A program made the translations under genes and the position numbers. Shown piece after piece: positions 36,734 through 45,458 of a DNA stretch of 64,000 bases. The DNA lies in contig BJHF01000009.1 of the NCBI GenBank assembly GCA_014191855.1, positions 31,883-95,882 on the forward strand, in the 5' to 3' direction. A model generated the notes under the pieces. That model was not told the DNA's origin, did no database searches, and saw only the letters and a list, made by a program, of their open reading frames with translations. The first letter of the stretch is position 1, and each line of letters begins with the position of its first letter. This stretch comes from Deltaproteobacteria bacterium (GTDB lineage Bacteria > Myxococcota_A > UBA796 > SXON01).

Positions 36734-39253
36734 TCAGGCCAGGATCATCCGGGTGTACGCGCCCACGAAGAACGTCAGGATGATCACGCCCGTAAACGTG
36801 TGGGCGGTGTTCAGGTAACGAAACCGGGTGTTCGACTCCCCGAAGTCCCAGCCGGTGTTGAACCCGCCGAGTGACTGCAGCGAGATGTAGAACATACTCA
36901 GCCAGGGGATGTCGCGAATCGGCACGTCGTCGCCGTTGTAGGACATGACCGTGTCGGGGCAGAAGCGCTTGTAGATCCAGGCGAAGCAAACGCAGACAAT
37001 GAGCGCGGTGATGGCGAGGTTGCCAAGGCGCACCCCCCAGCCAAACGCAAGTTCAAACACCACGAAGCGCACCGGCAGCGCCACCCAGGCCCCGATCCCG
37101 CCGCCGGCCACGGAGGCGAACGTCTCGTGGTGCTTGATCCACCAGTACGACCAGTCCTCGTCGTCGGTCATCGCCCTGTCGCCGAAGCTCTGCTTCAAGG
37201 ACACGTATTCGTCAATCGCTCGGTCGTAGCACGCCACGCGGAAGGCGTCAGGATTCACGGGGCCGGTCATCGCCTGGCGGCGGAAACGGATGTCGCCGGC
37301 CACTTCATCGTCGCCCACCGCGCAGCGCTCGTACCACAAGCGATGCGCGCCGGACTCATCCTCGATTTGACTACGAGAAACCTGGAAATTGGAGATCTGC
37401 GCGCCGTAGAACGAGAGCGTGGCATCCTCCGCGAACGTGGCATCGGTGAGCGTTACCCGGCCCGGCACGTTCGCGTCGTCGAGCAATAGCGTACGGTGAA
37501 ACACCGCCTCGTTGAGCGCGAGCTCCTCCGCGTACATGGTCGTGAAGTCGGCCGCGCTGTACCAGGTGGTGCGCTCGAAGTGGGTTTCGCCACCAAACTG
37601 GGTGTTGTAGAACTCGGCCGTCGTGTCCCGGCCAGGGGCGCCGAAGGTCACGCGCTCGAAGATGACAAACCCGCCAAAAACGGTGTTTGCAAAGGAGAGA
37701 TTCCCGCTGATGCGCGCGGTCAGGTCGTCTACGGTCTCCACGCCGTAGCTGGTGCTCGTCGCCAGCGGCGCCTCGGCATCCTCGTCGCCCTGGTAGTCCC
37801 GGTAAAGCGGCAAAAGTGGCCCGGGATCGGTGAGCGAGCGCGCGCGCGTAACGTCGTCAAGGGAGAACCTCACTTTACCGTCGATGTGGGCATCCACGAA
37901 CCCGGCGTCCGCGCCGAGCTGGGCGCCGATGAAGTCCATCCCACCGAGCGAAACCTCCTTCATCGTGAGCGCGCCCGCGAAGGTGGCGCGGCTCATGTTG
38001 AGGCGACCCTTCACCTTTGAGGCGGTGAAGCTCACCGTGTCACTGAACGAGGCGTTTTCCCACGTAGCGCCGTGGTTGAATTCGCACGCGTCGAAGTGTA
38101 CGGGCGCCTCGAAGCGGGCGGAGTCGAAGTACACCGACTGCTCCGAGAACAGCTCCGTAAACCTCGTTTCTTTGCGGAAGCGGGTGTTGCCGAAGTACAC
38201 CGCCTTCTCCAGTCGGGCCCGTTTGAAGTTCGCACCCTCGCCGAAAACAGAGAAACGGAAGTCCGCCGCGGCGGCGATTCGAGCGCCGCGGAAGTCGGCA
38301 CCGCCTTCGAATACTGTCAGTGGGAACGCCGCTTTTCGACCGCTAATCGAAACGTCCTGGAAGTTCGCGTGGCCGAGGAACACGGTCTCCCGCGTGGTGA
38401 GGTCCACGAAGCGGCTCCCTGGCCGGGTCTTCGACTTGTTCACCTCCCCTTCCCAGGTCTTGCCGACGTCGAAGTCGCCGAGAACAAAACCCTTGATCAC
38501 CAACGTTTGCAAGCTCGCGTCGGGGATGAATACGCGCCCGAGAATGCAGCGCTCGAAGTCGAGCCGGGCGGGGATCAACGCCGGATCTACGCCGGTCAGA
38601 TCGAGGTTCTCGATGTAGCAGTACTTCGGCTTCGCCTTGTCGTCCCCGGCGTTGAACGCAGCCAGCCGGGTGACCACCTGATCATCGGGGATCACATCGA
38701 GAAAGCGAGGCTCACCCTTGCTCGTCACGAAGATCGGAACCGCCTTGTCGCCCGCCTTTGCGCGCGCCACCAGCCCCTTCACCCGCTCCACCACCTCCCC
38801 GAACAGCCGATCGCGATCGGGGTGCACGCTCGCGATGCGTAGCGCGAGGGCGGTGTGCAGCGGATCCTTCTCCATCATCAGGCGGTACTGGGCTTCCGCG
38901 CCGGCAAAGTCGCCCAGCAGTTCCAAAACGCGCGCTTCGCGCAGCTCCGCCTGCTTCCCGAAGTAGAGCGCCATCTCCTCACGTTCCAGCGACAATTTGA
39001 AGAGGGCCCGGGCAAGCTCGGGGTTGCCGTGCTGAAGGTGCCAATTGCCCGCCCGCACCAACGCCACCGGGTCCTGCACCGGTTCGGCATCGGCCTCGGA
39101 CTGGATCCGCGGCGGCGCTGGCGCCACGGAAGGGTCGGCAGAGGCCCCCGCGGGAGCCGCCGGAGCCGCCGGCTCGTCTGCCCGCGCGCGAAACACCCCG
39201 GCCACGCTCACGACGACGAATATCGCCGCGAGCATCCTGCCATACCAACGCAT
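36734..39253 (-). CDS. TPR / pentapeptide-repeat / channel-like membrane fusion protein
   Basis: 839 residues. Signal peptide (MLAAIFVVVSVAGVFRARA), Pro/Ala linker, a short TPR pair (about 70-125, DPVALVRAGNWHLQHGNPE), then ~400 residues of degenerate pentapeptide repeats (units such as ANFKRARLEKAVYFGNTRF and ADFRGARIAAAADF) that would fold as a right-handed beta-helix. The C-terminus has two membrane helices around a pore-like loop (FYISLQSLGGFNTGW) and a closing helix (GVIILTFFVGAYTRMIL), the order of a two-helix ion channel, although the K+ filter TVGYG is not conserved. Such pentapeptide-channel combinations are known in bacteria; gating by a periplasmic beta-helix is inferred. Confidence 0.7.
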   Translation of the reverse strand: MRWYGRMLAAIFVVVSVAGVFRARADEPAAPAAPAGASADPSVAPAPPRIQSEADAEPVQDPVALVRAGNWHLQHGNPELARALFKLSLEREEMALYFGKQAELREARVLELLGDFAGAEAQYRLMMEKDPLHTALALRIASVHPDRDRLFGEVVERVKGLVARAKAGDKAVPIFVTSKGEPRFLDVIPDDQVVTRLAAFNAGDDKAKPKYCYIENLDLTGVDPALIPARLDFERCILGRVFIPDASLQTLVIKGFVLGDFDVGKTWEGEVNKSKTRPGSRFVDLTTRETVFLGHANFQDVSISGRKAAFPLTVFEGGADFRGARIAAAADFRFSVFGEGANFKRARLEKAVYFGNTRFRKETRFTELFSEQSVYFDSARFEAPVHFDACEFNHGATWENASFSDTVSFTASKVKGRLNMSRATFAGALTMKEVSLGGMDFIGAQLGADAGFVDAHIDGKVRFSLDDVTRARSLTDPGPLLPLYRDYQGDEDAEAPLATSTSYGVETVDDLTARISGNLSFANTVFGGFVIFERVTFGAPGRDTTAEFYNTQFGGETHFERTTWYSAADFTTMYAEELALNEAVFHRTLLLDDANVPGRVTLTDATFAEDATLSFYGAQISNFQVSRSQIEDESGAHRLWYERCAVGDDEVAGDIRFRRQAMTGPVNPDAFRVACYDRAIDEYVSLKQSFGDRAMTDDEDWSYWWIKHHETFASVAGGGIGAWVALPVRFVVFELAFGWGVRLGNLAITALIVCVCFAWIYKRFCPDTVMSYNGDDVPIRDIPWLSMFYISLQSLGGFNTGWDFGESNTRFRYLNTAHTFTGVIILTFFVGAYTRMILA

Positions 39254-39260
39254 GGAGTCG

Positions 39261-40358
39261 CTACTCCGGGCTGGCGATCGGGTTGCGAGCCACCACCCAG
39301 CCCTGGTCGTCCGAGAACGACGTGGCGGTGCCGACCTGCGCCGTCGGCCACATCACGTTCTCACTGCCGTTGCCGGCACATTCGTCGCTCGTGAGGGCAC
39401 CATCCGCATCTGCGTCTTCACACACCGGCGTGTCCTCGAGCGGGTCCACCCCGCTGAGATCCTTCTCCGTCGGGTGATACAATCCGAGGAAGTGCCCGCC
39501 TTCGTGCGCCATGATCAGCGATACCTGATCGGGGGAATCGACGATGTTCGCGACGTTGATCACGACGCCGGACTTTGAGGTACCGCCGTGCCCCGCGATG
39601 CCCGGGGGACCGCCCGACAAGCCGAGGATCGAGGCTCCGTCTCCAAGATCGATGTCCGACACCAGGAAGAAGGTGATCTCGGCGTCGTCTTCCGCCGTGC
39701 GGAGCAGATTGCCGAACTCCTCGTAGCCGCTCACGCTGGAGTAGGTGTCGACGTCGCCATCGAAGTCGGCGTAGCTCACGGTGCCCACACTCACGCCGAG
39801 ACTCGACCACAAGTCGCCCAGGCCAGCCAGCGCCGCTTGGAGTGACTCATCCGCTTCGGCGCTGGTCGCGTTGAGCGCCTCGGAGATGCCGTCTACGCCG
39901 ACGAACACGATGCGAACATCCACCTTGTTCTTCGCCGAAACCTCGCCAGTCCGGTTCACCATGCCGCAGCTCACGGTCGTGGGAAGGTCCGACGTGTCCA
40001 CGAACATGTCCAGCGTCCACACCCCCGCTGCCGCCTCCAGCGAGGGGGAAACTGGGATGAGCACCGGCAGCATGTCGTCCATCACCCCCACGCGCAGGCC
40101 CCCATCACTCGGGGCCTCGTCGTCGTAAACGACGTTTCCATCGACATCCTTTACGTCGTCCGCCGTCGCGAGGGTGTCGTAGCCGTAGGGTCCGCAGAAC
40201 ACCTCCGTGCTCACGACGCCTTCCGGCGCCTCCCAGGTGACGACGGCCACACCGTCGGCATCCGTGGTGAACGAACCGAGGTCCGTGAACGTGCCTGCGA
40301 CCTCGTTTTCGGGGCAGCCGCCCAGGGCGATCAACATCGGAAGCAGCGCGCGGTTCAT
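39261..40358 (-). CDS. Metzincin-type metalloprotease lipoprotein
   Basis: 365 residues with lipobox LIALGGC. The C-terminal half contains HEGGHFLGLYH (His285 to His295), exactly the metzincin zinc motif HExxHxxGxxH, and a Met-turn candidate ENVMWPT about 45 residues later. The N-terminal half is beta-rich, Ig-like. A cell-surface secreted protease of the pappalysin-like or related metzincins; exact family uncertain. Its ATG overlaps the stop of the upstream HEAT-repeat gene by four bases, so the two are coupled. Confidence 0.75.
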   Translation of the reverse strand: MNRALLPMLIALGGCPENEVAGTFTDLGSFTTDADGVAVVTWEAPEGVVSTEVFCGPYGYDTLATADDVKDVDGNVVYDDEAPSDGGLRVGVMDDMLPVLIPVSPSLEAAAGVWTLDMFVDTSDLPTTVSCGMVNRTGEVSAKNKVDVRIVFVGVDGISEALNATSAEADESLQAALAGLGDLWSSLGVSVGTVSYADFDGDVDTYSSVSGYEEFGNLLRTAEDDAEITFFLVSDIDLGDGASILGLSGGPPGIAGHGGTSKSGVVINVANIVDSPDQVSLIMAHEGGHFLGLYHPTEKDLSGVDPLEDTPVCEDADADGALTSDECAGNGSENVMWPTAQVGTATSFSDDQGWVVARNPIASPE

Positions 40359-40867
40359 GGCTTCACCGCCTTCTCGATGACCTGCTTCACCGAAGCGTTC
40401 GTCTCGACCGCCAGCCGCGCCCGGAGCGCCTCCACCGCAGTCGGATCCTGTACCTTCGCGAGCGCGCCGGCAGCGCTCTGCCGAAGCTGCACGTCCCCGT
40501 CCCCCAGTGCCGCCGCGAGTGCGGGCACCGCCGCCGCGCCCCAGCCCTGGGCGAGCCCCGAGCAGGCCTTGCGCCGCAGGAGCACGTTGGCCGAAGCGTC
40601 GCCAAGGGTGGTGGACAACATCGCGTGCGCCCGGTCCGTCGGGAAGTTGCCGAGGGCCAAGAGCGCGTTCGCGCGCTGCGTCGGCAACATCGACGAGTCG
40701 GCCGCGATGGCGAGCAATTCGGCCTCGGCGCCGGCGCCCAGCGCAGACCAGTCGGCCGCGCTGGGTGAGCTCTCAAGGCCCGAAAGCAAGTCCACGACGC
40801 GCGCACGAAGCGCTTCGTCCGCACGGGCTGGCCCCGCGAGGAGGAGGGGGAGAAGCAGGTGAAACAT
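40355..40867 (-). CDS. Secreted HEAT-repeat protein
   Basis: 170 residues from ATG 40867; signal MFHLLLPLLLAGPARADE. About four HEAT-type helical pairs follow (RRKACSGLAQGWGAAAVPALAAAL, then LRQSAAGALAKVQDPTAVEAL). The longer frame adds residues with no signal. Periplasmic protein-interaction role inferred. Coupled by ATGA overlap to the metzincin, for which it could act as a partner or inhibitor. Confidence 0.7.
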   Translation of the reverse strand: MFHLLLPLLLAGPARADEALRARVVDLLSGLESSPSAADWSALGAGAEAELLAIAADSSMLPTQRANALLALGNFPTDRAHAMLSTTLGDASANVLLRRKACSGLAQGWGAAAVPALAAALGDGDVQLRQSAAGALAKVQDPTAVEALRARLAVETNASVKQVIEKAVKP

Positions 40868-40927
40868 CGTCACTCCGGAGGCCGACACCTTAGCCCAATC
40901 GTTCGGCCGCGTCCGCCCGCCCTGGCG

Positions 40928-41344
40928 CTACTCGGTGACGCGATCGGGCGTGAACGTCACGGGGACCGTCAACGTTTCCGGGTCCCCGTCGGTGAGAATG
41001 TCGAAGGATGTCGACACCTCGGTTCCGGCGTTCCCCGGCGGATATCCGCAAAGCGCCACGGTGAACACGTAGGCCGATCCGGGATTCACGGTGCCAACGT
41101 CCACCGGGAATTCCTGCGTCGTGAAGCCCGAGATGCAGAAGATCTCCGGATCCGGCTCGGGGAGAGTGAGGTTGCCGTCCGTCTCTCCGGTGTTGGTGAC
41201 GGTGAGTTGGAGCTCCGCATAGCCCCCATCCGGCATCTCGGGCGGGAACGCTACCGTTCCAAACTCCAGAATCTCAGGGGCGAGGGTGAACTCCACAGGC
41301 TCCGGGCCACAGGCGGCGAGCACGGCAAGCATCGGCACGATCAT
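40928..41344 (-). CDS. Small Ig-like lipoprotein
   Basis: 138 residues from ATG 41344, lipobox MLAVLAAC. The rest is a single beta-sandwich of the type in DUF1573/choice-of-anchor proteins: LEFGTVAFPPEMPDGGYAEL, LTVTNTGETDGNL, LTVPVTFTPD. Probably surface or periplasm exposed and lipid-anchored. Part of the minus-strand run with the following small lipoprotein; separated from it by 50 nt. Confidence 0.65.
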   Translation of the reverse strand: MIVPMLAVLAACGPEPVEFTLAPEILEFGTVAFPPEMPDGGYAELQLTVTNTGETDGNLTLPEPDPEIFCISGFTTQEFPVDVGTVNPGSAYVFTVALCGYPPGNAGTEVSTSFDILTDGDPETLTVPVTFTPDRVTE

Positions 41345-41394
41345 GCAGGGATCGTAGCGCACGATGGTCCGCGTTGCCGCGGGCATCGAGGCCG

Positions 41395-41952
41395 TCAGGG
41401 CTCCGCAACCTCGACCAACTGCGCAGCGTCGGTGAGCAGCAGCCCCACGCCGGCCGCGCGATACTCGGTGTCCCGGCCGACTTGGCCGCCGAGCACGCGC
41501 AGCTCCAGCGCCTCGAACGATCCCGCGGCCACGTTGCTCTCCACCGCCGCCACCACCTCGTATTGGGTGCTGAGCGACTCCGTTTTTGTCACGCCGGCGC
41601 TGTCTGTGTAGTGCCAGGCCGCCTCCGTCGTCCACGCATCTCCGGGCGCGATCTCGGCCGGCATCGAGAGGGCCGGAGGGTCGAACTCCCATTCGGCCCA
41701 GGCGTCGCCATCTGACTCGTGGCGAGAAACCGCCCAGAGCCCGTCGGCGTCGCAGAGGAAGGTCTCCGTCCACCCCTCGGCCACCCGAGTCACGCCCCCA
41801 ACGCCCAGCTCGGTCAGCTCGACGGTCCAGCGTTCGTCTCCTACAAAGGCCTCATATTCCCACGTGCGCCCGAGCGCGGTGAGGCCTGAGTAGCTGGGGC
41901 ACAGTGGGGCGGCTTCGGGAGCGCAAGCGAACGCGAGCCAGAGGAGTGTCAC
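41395..41952 (-). CDS. Small lipoprotein of unknown function
   Basis: 185 residues, GTG start at 41952 overlapping the upstream gene's TGA (GTGA); the signal ends LAFAC. The mature part is mainly beta-strand (TWEYEAFVGDERWTVELTEL, LSTQYEVVAAVESNVAAGSF), resembling small lipocalin- or LolB-like folds, but no family is recognised. Trp-rich. Translationally coupled to the upstream unknown. Confidence 0.6.
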   Translation of the reverse strand: MTLLWLAFACAPEAAPLCPSYSGLTALGRTWEYEAFVGDERWTVELTELGVGGVTRVAEGWTETFLCDADGLWAVSRHESDGDAWAEWEFDPPALSMPAEIAPGDAWTTEAAWHYTDSAGVTKTESLSTQYEVVAAVESNVAAGSFEALELRVLGGQVGRDTEYRAAGVGLLLTDAAQLVEVAEP

Positions 41953-42788
41953 GCCCCGCTGTTCGGCCCCCGGAGCGCCACCTTGAGGCGCGCGCCCTCG
42001 CTCGCGGCCCGGTACACCACATCGGAGCGCTGCCGCAGGCAGTCCTCCCAGGTACAACGCCGCTCAAACACCCGGAGCCGCCACAGCTCCACCCGCAGCC
42101 GCCGCAAGAGCGGCGCCGCCTCCGGCACGGCCGGCAAATCCACCTTGGAGGAGAACGCCCACTCCGTGCCGACGAGGTAGCCGCGGGCCACGTACACGCC
42201 CGGTGGCCCACAGGCGGGGATCATCTTGCGGTTCAGCGGGAGCTGGGCCACGCCGTCCACATACAGGCACGGCGGCGCGCGGTCGATCCGGTTCATCGTG
42301 CGTACCAGCGCGCGGTCCCGCTCATCGTCCGCCCAGGCATCCACCGCGCGGCGGTTCTTCCCGAGGGTTTCAAGCCACGCCACGGCGGCCATCTCACCGA
42401 CCGTGCCCATGCGGTACGGATCCCCTGTGATCCGCTCCACGAGCACGCCGCCGTCGGGGACCTCGTCCTCCACGATGTCGGCGAGCACGCTATCGGGAAG
42501 TGGCACATCCGCCGGCAAGATCGGGCGTTTGTCATGGTGTTCAAAGGGATCGAGCACCAGCAGGTCCACGAACGGCAGCAACGCCTCGAACGGCCCTTCG
42601 CCCGCCAACCACGCCTGCACGACCTCGTGAAACGCCCGCTCCATCGCGTGCAGCTCACGCGCAGCGAGTGGGCCACCGACGAACTCCGCGTAGTTGGCCG
42701 GATCGCTAGGGCGAAACCCGGATTCATCGCCCGCGCTCGGGTCGCCGGCGTTCAGGATCGTCGGCAATATGTCGACCTCGTGGGCCAC
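41949..42788 (-). CDS. Conserved-looking cytoplasmic protein, unknown function
   Basis: 279 residues, GTG start two bases after the stop of the regulator gene. No signal peptide or membrane helix. Notable segments are LLVLDPFEHHDKRPILP, TGDPYRMGTVGEMAAVAWLE, and a basic C-terminus ERRCTWEDCLRQRS with two Cys. I recognise no family. It is sandwiched between a WYL-domain regulator and a lipoprotein and likely co-transcribed with both. Confidence 0.55.
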   Translation of the reverse strand: MAHEVDILPTILNAGDPSAGDESGFRPSDPANYAEFVGGPLAARELHAMERAFHEVVQAWLAGEGPFEALLPFVDLLVLDPFEHHDKRPILPADVPLPDSVLADIVEDEVPDGGVLVERITGDPYRMGTVGEMAAVAWLETLGKNRRAVDAWADDERDRALVRTMNRIDRAPPCLYVDGVAQLPLNRKMIPACGPPGVYVARGYLVGTEWAFSSKVDLPAVPEAAPLLRRLRVELWRLRVFERRCTWEDCLRQRSDVVYRAASEGARLKVALRGPNSGA

Positions 42789-42789
42789 G

Positions 42790-43767
42790 CTAGGTGTACC
42801 GCGCGGCCGCGGCGAGGTGCTGCTCTTTCACCCACGCCGCGAGGGCCGCGGGCTCCTCCACGACAACACCAGCCCCAAAGCCCAATAGCCACTCGCGAAG
42901 CTCCGGCGCATTCGCAACGCGCATCCGCAGACGCACGCCGCCATCCTCCAGCGGCTCCACGCGGGCGGTTGGGTGCCAGCGGCGCTCACGAACATACGGC
43001 GCCACATCCGCGGTGAACCGGGCGACGATCCACTCGGGCGGCCCCGAGATGATCCCAAAGGCATCCCGCAGCATCTCCAGCGGGCGCCAGTCCTCCGGGT
43101 ACTTGAAATGCTCGCGGCGGAGGCGGGAGAAGCGCACGAAGCGCTCCACGGCGAAGCTTTTGATCTTGCCCTCTGTCGCATCCTTGGCAAAGAGGTAGAG
43201 CCCCTGCCGGTACACCGCGAGGCTCAGCGATTCGAGTCGATAGAGCTTGGAGATCCCCTTGAGCGGTCGGTATTCTGCGTCGGCCGGATTCGAGAACAGG
43301 AGCGCCGACACGATCTCGTCGAGCAGATCGCCCTCGCGCCCGTAGTCCTTGCCATGCTCGGGGACAGCGAGGAATTTCCGGTCGAGGTGCTGGCCTGCTT
43401 CCTGCGGGAAGCGCCCGATCGCCGGCTCAAGGCGCTCGATCGCGCCATCCATGTCCTCGGCGAACGACGTGCCGTCAAGGAATGTGAACAGCGTACGCCC
43501 AAAGTGTAGGGAGATCGCCTCGGAAAGGGTGAGCTGCACCCCCGCGCGTGCGTAGCTGCGATCCAACGACACGATCCGGTTGGAGTGGTACCCCTCCTCG
43601 ACCACCGGGATGCCCATGTCCTGAAGATCCTCCAGGTACCTCCTCAGGGTTCGCGCATCCAGCGCGAAGCGCCCCATGAGATCGAAGGCCGGGATCCCCC
43701 CGCGCTTCTGGAGCTGCTGGAGGATCCGCACCAGCTTCTGCGACTTGTTGAGGCTGAGGTCATCCAC
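42790..43767 (-). CDS. WYL-domain transcriptional regulator
   Basis: 325 residues from GTG 43767; the longer frame to 43929 reads into the promoter region. N-terminal winged helix (SQKLVRILQQLQKRGG... DARTLRRYLEDLQDMG), then a WYL domain (LYRLESLSLAVYRQGLYLFAKD), and the C-terminal WCX extension (VRERRWHPTARVEPLEDGGVRLRMRV). Members of this family sense a ligand, often a nucleotide or nucleic acid, and regulate stress or defence genes. It heads a four-gene minus-strand run and is divergent from a small membrane protein. Confidence 0.85.
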   Translation of the reverse strand: MDDLSLNKSQKLVRILQQLQKRGGIPAFDLMGRFALDARTLRRYLEDLQDMGIPVVEEGYHSNRIVSLDRSYARAGVQLTLSEAISLHFGRTLFTFLDGTSFAEDMDGAIERLEPAIGRFPQEAGQHLDRKFLAVPEHGKDYGREGDLLDEIVSALLFSNPADAEYRPLKGISKLYRLESLSLAVYRQGLYLFAKDATEGKIKSFAVERFVRFSRLRREHFKYPEDWRPLEMLRDAFGIISGPPEWIVARFTADVAPYVRERRWHPTARVEPLEDGGVRLRMRVANAPELREWLLGFGAGVVVEEPAALAAWVKEQHLAAAARYT

Positions 43768-43840
43768 GAGGAATTCTATCGTCGCGGATCCGATCCGACC
43801 ATTTTTTGGCGGGATCGCATGTGAAGATGTTCTTGTGGGG

Positions 43841-43869
43841 TTGACCCCGTACGCATGTTCAGGTAAAAA
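43841..43869 (+). promoter_or_regulatory. Sigma-70-type promoter for the small membrane protein gene
   Basis: TTGACC at 43841-43846 (five of six to TTGACA), exact 17-bp spacer, TAAAAA at 43864-43869 (four of six to TATAAT). The transcript would start near 43876, about 52 nt before the ATG at 43928. The surrounding stretch is unusually AT-rich for this window. Confidence 0.6.
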
Positions 43870-43887
43870 GAAAATGCGTTCAGTCAA

Positions 43888-43905
43888 GAACAGGACGAAC
43901 AGGAC
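43888..43905 (+). repeat. Tandem 9-bp direct repeat in the 5' leader
   Basis: Two adjacent exact copies of GAACAGGAC lie between the predicted promoter and the small ORF at 43928. They could be an operator, for instance for the divergent WYL regulator, or chance. Function unknown. Confidence 0.6.
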
Positions 43906-43927
43906 CGAATCACTCACAGGAGATCGC

Positions 43928-44125
43928 ATGCTGGATACAAACTTGATCGCGACCGTGATGATGACCGTGGGGCTCGTGGGGGGCGCAGCGCTGGCCCTGT
44001 GGCAACTGCCATGGTCGGAGGCCGATCTTCGGCAGGCGAAGCGGGACGTGAAGGATGCGGCCGACCGGCTTGGCGAGGGCTCCCAGGCGCACGAGCGCCG
44101 CTTCGTGCGGGTGCACGCGCGCTGA
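43928..44125 (+). CDS. 65-residue single-span membrane protein
   Basis: Starts at ATG 43928 with AGGAG five bases upstream and a good promoter. Short N-terminus, one helix (IATVMMTVGLVGGAALALW), then a charged helical tail (EADLRQAKRDVKDAADRLG) that looks coiled-coil. A cytoplasmic tail with N-out topology is plausible. No family recognised. It is divergent from the WYL regulator and 52 nt upstream of the CotH-like gene. Confidence 0.65.
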   Translation: MLDTNLIATVMMTVGLVGGAALALWQLPWSEADLRQAKRDVKDAADRLGEGSQAHERRFVRVHAR

Positions 44126-44177
44126 TTCGGCGCCGCACGGGCAGACCGAGCCGCGGTTCGGCGCTATTCTGGCGACC

Positions 44178-45446
44178 GTGAACCTCATGCTCCTCGCGCT
44201 GTTGGCGTGCACCGCTCCCGGAACCATCGTTCTCGGCCACGAAGACTCGGGCGCCCCGAGCTCGGAAACCAGCGGGGACACGGATACGCCGCTCCCCGGC
44301 GACACGTCGTCGGACACCGCCGAGGGCGACTCCGGCGAAAACGAGGAGGCCGACGCCTCCCGGATTTTCACGCTGGCCACGATGCACACCGTCGTGATCA
44401 CGATGGACGACGACGCCTACCGCGACCTCGCACGGGATCCCTACAGCTCGGTGCTGGCCGACGTGGAGTTCGATGGGGAGTCGTTCCCCGGCTCGGGGGT
44501 GCGAGTGAAGGGCCGGCTGGGCTCCTACCGCGACTTCCGAAGCCAGAAGGCGGCGCTGAAGGTGGACTTCCTGGAGTTCGGGCAGGAAAAAAAGCTGGAA
44601 GGACTCGAGAAGATCAACCTCAACAACATGGTGCAGGACTGCGCGGGCTTCAGCGAATTGGCCGCGTACGAAGTCAATGAGCTGGTTGCCGGGGTGCCTT
44701 CGCCGCACGTGGGGTACGCCCGCGTTTCGCTGAACGGGGAGGAGATGGGGGTGTACTCGGTGGTCGAGGACTACGACGACCGCTTCCTGAAGCGGGCGTT
44801 CGCCGAACCGGAGGGCACGCTGTACGACGGGGACTACTACCTGTGGTCGAACGGCAGCTACACCCTGGTGGACTTCACCGCGGCCGGCCAGGACTATTTT
44901 GGGGTGGATGAGGGCGAGGACGCGGAGCTGGCTCAGGTGCACGCGATCACGGAAGCGGTGGCGGACTCCATGGGGAGGGCCTCCTTCGGCACCACCACGG
45001 GCGCATTGGTGGATCTCGATGCGTTCGCCCGCTTCTGGGCGGCGGCGGCTTGGACAGGGCACAGCGATAGTTACAGCTACTACAGCAACAATTACCGCGT
45101 GTTCGTGCCAGCGGGCGGCAAGGCGGTGCTGATGCCCTGGGATCCAGACTGGGCGTTCTACTCGTCCACAAACGTAACGGGGCCCTACGGCATCCTCGCA
45201 CAGGCGTGCAAGGCCGATTCGACGTGCCACGCGGCGTTCCTGGCCCAGGTGACCACGATGAGCGATGGCGCGATCGCCGCGGGGATCCCCGAACATCTGG
45301 AGGCCGCGGCGGCGCTGATCAACCCCGAGTTCGCGACGGATCCTCGACTCGAGCGGGACCTGGGCTCGATCCGAGGCTGCCAGTCCGCGATCCTCGACTG
45401 GTTCCCGAGCCGGAGCGCCGCGCTCGGCTCCGTCTCCGGACTCTGA
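44178..45446 (+). CDS. CotH-like lipoprotein kinase family protein
   Basis: 422 residues; GTG 44178 (or ATG 44187) begins the lipobox signal LMLLALLAC, followed by a long Asp/Ser/Thr-rich linker. The body matches CotH: VVITMDDDAYRDLARDP, GVRVKGRLGSYRDFRSQKAALKVDF, KINLNNMVQD, YEVNELVAGVPSPHVGYARVSLNGEEMGVYSVVEDYD and, later, PWDPDWAFYSS. CotH proteins are secreted or surface atypical protein kinases. The residues needed for kinase activity cannot be fully checked by eye. Followed by an unrelated gene 13 nt downstream. Confidence 0.82.
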   Translation: MNLMLLALLACTAPGTIVLGHEDSGAPSSETSGDTDTPLPGDTSSDTAEGDSGENEEADASRIFTLATMHTVVITMDDDAYRDLARDPYSSVLADVEFDGESFPGSGVRVKGRLGSYRDFRSQKAALKVDFLEFGQEKKLEGLEKINLNNMVQDCAGFSELAAYEVNELVAGVPSPHVGYARVSLNGEEMGVYSVVEDYDDRFLKRAFAEPEGTLYDGDYYLWSNGSYTLVDFTAAGQDYFGVDEGEDAELAQVHAITEAVADSMGRASFGTTTGALVDLDAFARFWAAAAWTGHSDSYSYYSNNYRVFVPAGGKAVLMPWDPDWAFYSSTNVTGPYGILAQACKADSTCHAAFLAQVTTMSDGAIAAGIPEHLEAAAALINPEFATDPRLERDLGSIRGCQSAILDWFPSRSAALGSVSGL

Positions 45447-45458
45447 GGCGCGAGCGCG

